DNA from: Phycisphaerae bacterium
Lineage (GTDB): Bacteria > Planctomycetota > Phycisphaerae > UBA1845
NCBI GenBank assembly: GCA_021604825.1
Contig: BQJS01000059.1
Span: 1 to 23,548, forward strand
DNA length: 23,548 bases
Reading direction: 5' to 3'
Below the pieces are notes generated by a model. It was not told where the DNA came from and made no database searches. It saw nothing but the letters and a program-made list of their open reading frames with translations. Shown here one piece after another: positions 17,170-21,148 of this stretch; within the stretch, counting starts at the first letter, position 1; each line of letters opens with the position of its first letter. The position numbers were made by a program, and so were the translations under genes.

Positions 17170-17202
17170 TTTAGACCCCCGTTTAGACCCCTTTAGACCC
17201 CC
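17170..17202. repeat. Three tandem TTTAGACCCC repeats near the element end
   Basis: TTTAGACCCCC (17170-17180), TTTAGACCCC (17182-17191) and TTTAGACCCCC (17192-17202) stand in a row, about 50 bases inside the boundary. Short directly repeated sites at this distance from an attachment core resemble arm-type binding sites of tyrosine recombinases, or sites of an excision factor. The spacing of 10-12 bases would place all three on the same face of the helix. Confidence 0.6.
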
Positions 17203-17209
17203 GCACCAC

Positions 17210-17261
17210 GTGCCACACTGTGACACCCAAGTAAAACTAAACCTGTGTCACCAATTGGCAC
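17210..17261. promoter_or_regulatory. Two-part symmetrical inverted repeat, probable operator or recombination site
   Basis: GTGCCA, four bases, GTGACAC, an 18-base centre, GTGTCAC, four bases, TGGCAC. Both outer arms (17210-17215 and 17256-17261) and both inner arms (17220-17226 and 17245-17251) are perfect complements with equal 4-base spacers. The whole ends 15 bases before the -35 box of the promoter at 17277. This is the shape expected for two DNA-binding dimers or one tetramer: a repressor operator, an excision factor site or a partition/replication site. Confidence 0.55.
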
Positions 17262-17276
17262 AAACTGACAGCCCTA

Positions 17277-17305
17277 TTGACAAATTTCACCAAACCTGAT
17301 ATACG
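17277..17305 (+). promoter_or_regulatory. Near-consensus sigma-70 promoter for the element operon
   Basis: Perfect TTGACA (17277-17282), a 17-base spacer, and TATACG (17300-17305) preceded by TGA, an extended -10 arrangement. Transcription would start near 17312 and leave a leader of about 130 bases before the first gene at 17441. The best promoter match seen in the window. Confidence 0.6.
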
Positions 17306-17440
17306 TACGGTCAACAACAATCAGGTCCAACCCCTTACGGGATCCTCCTGCGGTCATCAGGCGCGTTGTCGTCCTGACCCGAAAACCCCCAAGTACGGTG
17401 CGGACCACTTTTGCCCATTTATGGGAGAAGGTGGTTTCTC

Positions 17441-18625
17441 GTGCCCACACCCACAAAGAAAAAAACCAAACCCACCAACGAAGACAAGTTGCGCCTTGTC
17501 AAAGAGGTCGAGGGCATCCTTGACGACCAAAAATCCCGGTCTAATTCGGAAACAGTTTCCCAATTAACACCACACCCTTTGGATGCGGCGCTTGCGGCAC
17601 CCGTGCCTGATGACCCTGACGCAGCAGCCGAATATGTCGGCCAGATGGTCAACATTCTGCGCCCCAATGATGTCAAAGCGTTTAAGTTGGCGCGCCGGAT
17701 TGGTCAAGCCGCAAAGATCGCAAAAGACAACCGCCACAACCGCAACACCAAGGGCCAAGTTGATTGGGAGACTTATTGCGTGGACCGTTGGCACAGGTCA
17801 GCCAAGACCATCAACAACTTCATCAAGTTCTTGCAGATCGACGCAGACGAGCAGATCACCATGACCCAGGCGTTGGTTCGCCTTGGCGTCAAGAAACCAA
17901 AAAAGGCACCAAGTGAATACCGTCAACAATTGTTGGCCGTATTGTCTGATGCCCAACGCGCTACCCTGACCAATTCAGTCAAGGTGGATGACTGCACGGA
18001 CCAAGAACTTGCCAACGTCATCAGCAAGATGACCGGCATTGACCCGAACAAACTTCCCAAGCCAACCACCGACAAGAAGCCCAGTAAACCAAAATCACCG
18101 AGTGACACACCGACCGTTGATGACCAAGAGGTCGAGCCGGTTGACGACCCTGACGACGTTGACGACGACATTGACGACATTGACATTGACGACGAGGACA
18201 GCGCCGATCCTGTTGACCCACGTTTTAACCCGAACGACAGCACACAAAAAATTGCCAACGACCTGCAACGATGTGCTGACATGCTCAAGGGCACCGAAGC
18301 CAAGGCAGGCATTGTTGAACGTCTGCGTTACGGCAAGGACGGTCAGGATGCCGTCAGCAACCAAGACAACAACGCAACCGGCAGTCAGAACGCCTACGGT
18401 GGGATGCTGCTGACACTTGCCAGCATCAGAAAATCAACCAAACCCATTAAGGCAGCGCTGAAGACCAAACAGGACGAGGCGCAGCATCTTGTCAACCAAC
18501 TCAACGCAGCAATACATGACACCGTTGACCATGCGATCCCTGACGCTGAAGACAATGACGACAACTGGAAAGGTGACGTTGACCCGGACCATGAGGGTGA
18601 CCGGGACTGGGACGGTGACAAATGA
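17441..18625 (+). CDS. Asp-rich protein of unknown function, first gene of the element operon
   Basis: A 394-residue protein I do not recognise. Residues 1-30 are Lys/Thr rich. Residues 70-135 (LARRIGQAAKIAKDN to TINNFIKFLQI) are helical and recall DUF3102-like phage proteins, in which a WxxY segment precedes a helix-turn-helix-like stretch, but the match is weak. Residues 190-260 are low complexity: Lys/Pro/Ser, then a run of Asp broken by Val and Ile (DDIDDIDIDDEDS). The C-terminal 130 residues are helical and end in another acidic tail. GTG at 17441 is chosen because GGAG lies 13 bases and AAGGTGG 7 bases upstream; an in-frame TTG at 17411 is less likely. The stop overlaps the methyltransferase start as ATGA, so the two are probably co-translated. 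An acidic DNA-mimic or DNA-modification accessory role is possible but unproven. Confidence 0.65.
   Translation: MPTPTKKKTKPTNEDKLRLVKEVEGILDDQKSRSNSETVSQLTPHPLDAALAAPVPDDPDAAAEYVGQMVNILRPNDVKAFKLARRIGQAAKIAKDNRHNRNTKGQVDWETYCVDRWHRSAKTINNFIKFLQIDADEQITMTQALVRLGVKKPKKAPSEYRQQLLAVLSDAQRATLTNSVKVDDCTDQELANVISKMTGIDPNKLPKPTTDKKPSKPKSPSDTPTVDDQEVEPVDDPDDVDDDIDDIDIDDEDSADPVDPRFNPNDSTQKIANDLQRCADMLKGTEAKAGIVERLRYGKDGQDAVSNQDNNATGSQNAYGGMLLTLASIRKSTKPIKAALKTKQDEAQHLVNQLNAAIHDTVDHAIPDAEDNDDNWKGDVDPDHEGDRDWDGDK
18142..18200 (+). repeat. GACGACATT-type tandem repeat encoding an acidic run
   Basis: Within the Asp-rich gene, units such as GACGACATT and GACGACGTT are repeated back to back with shorter GACATT variants. 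The frame is kept. It encodes the densest acidic stretch of the protein and, like other such tracts, can vary in length between relatives. Confidence 0.6.
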
Positions 18626-19542
18626 TAATTCGCAATCCGGGTAGCAAGTCACGTACGGCGCGCAAACTGCTACAACTTGCGCCATCTGATGGCATTGCCG
18701 AATACCGTGAACCATTCACCGCAAGTGGTGCGGTGTTCTACAAAATCCCCCACGGTCGGTACCCGCACAGGTGGCTAAACGACATCAACCCGTTCTTCTA
18801 CATGGCGCACAAGTTGCATCGTGACGACCATGACCGTCAGTTCCGTGATGCGTTGTTACGCATTAGGGAGCGCACCACGGACAACCCTGAACTGACCCAA
18901 CGGTATTTCAGGTTCTTGGCAGACAGGTTGAAGCAGTTTGAGTATCCGAAACATGTTCCTCAATATGTTTGGCTAACTCGTCACGCCTACGGTCAGATGG
19001 TCAGCGCCACACGCAAGAATGGTGCAAGCATTGACCCACGGTACAACGGCAATGTTGGCAACAGCAAGGACGGTATGCGACCGTTGGCAGACCCACGGTT
19101 GGATTGGTGTTATGACTATTTGCAGGGAACTAAGATCACCAACCTTGACTTCGAGCAGGTCATCAACGCACCCGCAGACCACGGTGACGTTCTGCTATAC
19201 CTTGACCCACCATACTACATACCGTCAGCGACCGTACACCACGGCGCACCCATCTATGCTCACCCGTTTGCGTTCGCAGACCATGACAGGCTACATGACG
19301 CATTGCGGGCCACACAGCACAGGTGGATGCTAAGTTACAACGTCTGCAAGTACACCATCAGAACTTATGTCATCGGTATGCGTGACTACCAAAGCCCCCA
19401 CATGCGGCGCAAGGGTGTGAACGTTGCCGTGGTGCCCATGATCTATACCGGCAAAACCTACAACAACGGCATTGGCAAAACGCACAAAGGTAAACGCAAG
19501 GCGCAGAGATTGGAGGAACTATTGGTCTGGAACTTTGACTAA
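18622..19542 (+). CDS. D12-class N6-adenine DNA methyltransferase (Dam-like)
   Basis: A 306-residue protein with the D12 class methyltransferase pattern. Near the N-terminus is NPGSKSR, matching the PGGK strand. The S-adenosylmethionine motif I reads EPFTASGAVF (Glu30-Phe39), where the usual form is EPFxGSGxVF; the first of the two glycines is Ala here while Gly36 is kept. The catalytic motif IV is LDPPYY (Asp195-Tyr198), and a further motif reads MLSYNVCK. Target specificity cannot be read; Dam-type enzymes methylate GATC, but other D12 enzymes differ. No restriction endonuclease is adjacent, so this is probably an orphan enzyme used for protection or to set gene expression or replication timing of the element. 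The start overlaps the previous stop (ATGA). Length and motif order agree with a full-length enzyme. Confidence 0.88.
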   Translation: MIIRNPGSKSRTARKLLQLAPSDGIAEYREPFTASGAVFYKIPHGRYPHRWLNDINPFFYMAHKLHRDDHDRQFRDALLRIRERTTDNPELTQRYFRFLADRLKQFEYPKHVPQYVWLTRHAYGQMVSATRKNGASIDPRYNGNVGNSKDGMRPLADPRLDWCYDYLQGTKITNLDFEQVINAPADHGDVLLYLDPPYYIPSATVHHGAPIYAHPFAFADHDRLHDALRATQHRWMLSYNVCKYTIRTYVIGMRDYQSPHMRRKGVNVAVVPMIYTGKTYNNGIGKTHKGKRKAQRLEELLVWNFD

Positions 19543-19576
19543 TACGGGCCACATAACAAACAAAATGACCAACGCC

Positions 19577-19605
19577 TTGGCGACGGTCGAAACGTACTGT
19601 AAGAT
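19577..19605 (+). promoter_or_regulatory. Candidate internal promoter for the small-protein gene group
   Basis: TTGGCG (19577-19582), a 17-base spacer and TAAGAT (19600-19605), each with 4 of 6 consensus positions, lie about 33 bases before the ATG at 19638. The gap of 95 bases after the methyltransferase fits a new transcription unit. Moderate to weak support. Confidence 0.3.
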
Positions 19606-19637
19606 TCCATTGGTAGTTACTAACAAAAGAGAAGACA

Positions 19638-20021
19638 ATGCCGCTCGCAACAACACAAACAGAACTTGATTGGACGGTGCCACCAAAAGAAGACGACCGT
19701 GACCGCAGGCGTGTCTACTACTACTTGTCAACAGAGCTACACCGCAGACCTGTTAGTGATGACCCTGATGCTGACTGGGATTTTTTCGATTGTGCAGGTG
19801 ACGAAGATGACGCCATCGAGAAATTTGAAGCAGTACAAACACAGGGCATGGAGTTTAGTGCAAATATTGTTGAAACCAAGGCTAAGTGGTTTCCGGGTGG
19901 GTGGTGGTCAGATGAACTTGGTATGGAGCAATGGAGCCCCGGTTGTTGGGAATACGAACAAGACAGCATTCCGGTTGGTGGTTTTTTGTGGCGTGACGGT
20001 CAGGTGGTGGAACGGTGGTAA
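19638..20021 (+). CDS. Small acidic/aromatic protein of unknown function
   Basis: A 127-residue protein. The N-terminal third is charged (PPKEDDRDRRRVYYY), the middle is acidic (DDPDADWDFFDCAGDEDDAIEKF) and the C-terminal third has an unusual run of Trp and Gly (KWFPGGWWSDELG, then EQWSPGCWEYE and VGGFLWRDGQVVERW). No family is recognised. No signal peptide or membrane segment. AAGAGAAG just upstream is a fair ribosome binding site. The sequence before it, ACTAACAAA followed by AGAGAA, is nearly repeated before the next gene, suggesting a shared leader. Confidence 0.6.
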   Translation: MPLATTQTELDWTVPPKEDDRDRRRVYYYLSTELHRRPVSDDPDADWDFFDCAGDEDDAIEKFEAVQTQGMEFSANIVETKAKWFPGGWWSDELGMEQWSPGCWEYEQDSIPVGGFLWRDGQVVERW

Positions 20022-20041
20022 CTAACAAAGGAGAACAAGAA

Positions 20042-20374
20042 ATGAATATACCGCAAGAAGTATTTGGCGACACTGAGCAGTTGGAACTGGAACAACTCAA
20101 CCGCAAAACGCAGGCACCAGCAACCACAAGCCGTGAGGCGTTGGAGTACTGCGCGCTCAAAATTGGGAACTGCAATCGTGCGTTGTTTAAGGCAGCGCTC
20201 GATAAGCAAGATACAGATGCATTGGTATTGACAACCGAGTTGGCCGGGTGGGTGGATCGCCTGAGGGGTGGTTGCGGATACCTAACCATCGAGGAACGCA
20301 ACGAATACAAGAACATGTTGGCGGCGGGTGATGTTTACTATGAATTGCCAGAAGAACTGCGGGCAACGACGTGA
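20042..20374 (+). CDS. Small helical protein of unknown function
   Basis: A 110-residue protein, mostly predicted helix, with EQLELEQLNRKTQAP, then SREALEYCALKIGNCNRALFKAALDK, and an acidic C-terminus (YELPEELRA). No family recognised. The ATG at 20042 is chosen over an in-frame GTG at 20015 because AAAGGAG (20027-20033) sits 8 bases in front of it, and the GTG would overlap the previous gene by 7 bases. It sits between two other small genes on the same strand, with gaps of 20 and 24 bases. Confidence 0.65.
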   Translation: MNIPQEVFGDTEQLELEQLNRKTQAPATTSREALEYCALKIGNCNRALFKAALDKQDTDALVLTTELAGWVDRLRGGCGYLTIEERNEYKNMLAAGDVYYELPEELRATT

Positions 20375-20398
20375 CAACGCAATGACGGGAGGAGAACA

Positions 20399-20590
20399 AT
20401 GCAATGCCCAGATTGCGGCAGCCAGAACCTAAGCATGTTGGTCGAGACAGCGTTGTGCCTTGACTGTCAGTTCATTTGGCTATGGCAGCAGATGGTGTGC
20501 CCGCATTGCGGCGCTGACGCACAGCACATCATGGTGGCTAATCCAAAACAGAACCTTGTGGTGTGCGGGTGTTGCGGCGAGCCTTACTAA
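20399..20590 (+). CDS. Small double zinc-ribbon protein
   Basis: A 63-residue protein with nine Cys: CPDC (3, 6), CLDC (20, 23), CPHC (34, 37) and CGCC (56, 58, 59). The first and second pairs fit one zinc ribbon, and the third and fourth a second. Many small phage and plasmid proteins have this build and act as DNA- or RNA-binding or transcription accessory factors. The exact role is not known. GGGAGGAG (20387-20394) 4 bases before the ATG is a strong ribosome binding site. It is the last gene before a long structured gap. Confidence 0.75.
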   Translation: MQCPDCGSQNLSMLVETALCLDCQFIWLWQQMVCPHCGADAQHIMVANPKQNLVVCGCCGEPY

Positions 20591-20876
20591 AGTTCTGTGA
20601 CCACCTACTTATTATCAGAGCATAAAGCAGGAATTCTGAAAAAGTTTTTGTTGCAGTTAGCCCTGTGTACATAGGGTGTTTTGGAATACTTAGGATTGTT
20701 CTGAGAAAAAAAGAAGGTCAAAGCAATCTCAAAAACTGTATTAAGATGTAGGTAAGTAGTCAGCAACCCAAACCGTGGAGGGAGAGGGTTGCGGAACAAA
20801 GTTATTTCGTTTTGAACTTTTGTGTGTGAATTCATCTTCTTTCAGTGTGGCGCGTTGCCACGGTGACTACTACCTT

Positions 20877-20921
20877 GAACCCTGCGTCACCCTCCACATG
20901 TGGGCGCAGGGTTCACTTTTT
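20877..20921 (+). terminator. Intrinsic terminator-like hairpin after the small-gene operon
   Basis: GAACCCTGCG (20877-20886) and CGCAGGGTTC (20905-20914) are perfect 10-bp arms with an 18-base loop, followed by ACTTTTT on the plus strand. The opposite strand has no T-run after the stem, so it acts on plus-strand transcripts. It lies about 290 bases after the zinc-ribbon stop, far for that gene, so it may end a short RNA instead. Confidence 0.6.
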
Positions 20922-20979
20922 AAGTTGGTTGAGGCAGCGCAGAAATAAAAGCAGGAACAAGAAACATCCAAAGTAAGTC

Positions 20980-21103
20980 ATGGGTGTGTGGACCGCCCAT
21001 CAGGAAATGCAGACCGCAATAATACATAACTGTTTCAATCGCTTGGATTGAGCATTTCCTGTGCCCCGTTGTCCGTCCACAAACTGACAGCGGGGCTTCT
21101 TTA
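20980..21103 (+). ncRNA. Candidate structured RNA with end-to-end helices and terminator
   Basis: Helix A: ATGGGT (20980-20985) with GCCCAT (20995-21000). Helix B: CAGGAAATGC (21001-21010) with GCATTTCCTG (21052-21061), a perfect 10-bp stem. Inside it TCAATC (21035-21040) pairs with GATTGA (21046-21051), flush against the 3' arm of B. Helix C: GCCCCGTTGTC (21063-21073) with GACAGCGGGGC (21086-21096), 11 bp including one G-T pair, followed by TTCTTTAT. A ends at the base before B, and B ends one base before C, so the helices could stack. The last hairpin resembles a terminator. No known RNA family is recognised and no promoter was found. It may be a leader of the primase gene or part of an origin. 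Confidence 0.4.
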
Positions 21104-21105
21104 TG

Positions 21106-21132
21106 TCACCGTCGCACAAGGCAGGACGGTGA
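21106..21132 (+). promoter_or_regulatory. Hairpin just before the primase ribosome binding site
   Basis: TCACCGTC (21106-21113) and GACGGTGA (21125-21132) are perfect 8-bp arms around an 11-base loop. It ends 6 bases before the GGAG (21139-21142) of the primase-like gene, close enough to influence ribosome access, or to be a protein binding site. Confidence 0.45.
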
Positions 21133-21148
21133 TTGGTTGGAGTAAGGA

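Larger units (their letters stand above)
20591..21148. other. Structured 558-base gap between zinc-ribbon and primase genes
   Basis: No protein gene is supported. The gap contains a near-palindrome CCCTGTGTACATAGGG (20661-20676) and hairpin GCAACCC/GGGTTGC (20763-20769, 20786-20792) with a 16-base loop. Then come a terminator-like hairpin at 20877, three adjacent helices between 20980 and 21096, and a last 8-bp hairpin at 21106-21132. The loop of the 20763 hairpin contains GTGGAGGG (20775-20782), the exact complement of CCCTCCAC (20890-20897) in the loop of the 20877 hairpin. Whether this acts as RNA, as a leader or as a replication origin is not known. Confidence 0.6.

Noticed and set aside
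17170..17202. CRISPR-like array
   Set aside because: The repeats are 10-11 bases long and adjacent, with no spacers and no cas genes.
17119..17210. Group I intron inside tRNA-Arg(CCU)
   Set aside because: Such introns are known in bacterial tRNA-Arg(CCU), and the break in the anticodon loop invites this reading. The following bases lack the recognisable core helices and guanosine-binding segment, and no 3' tRNA half appears in the window.
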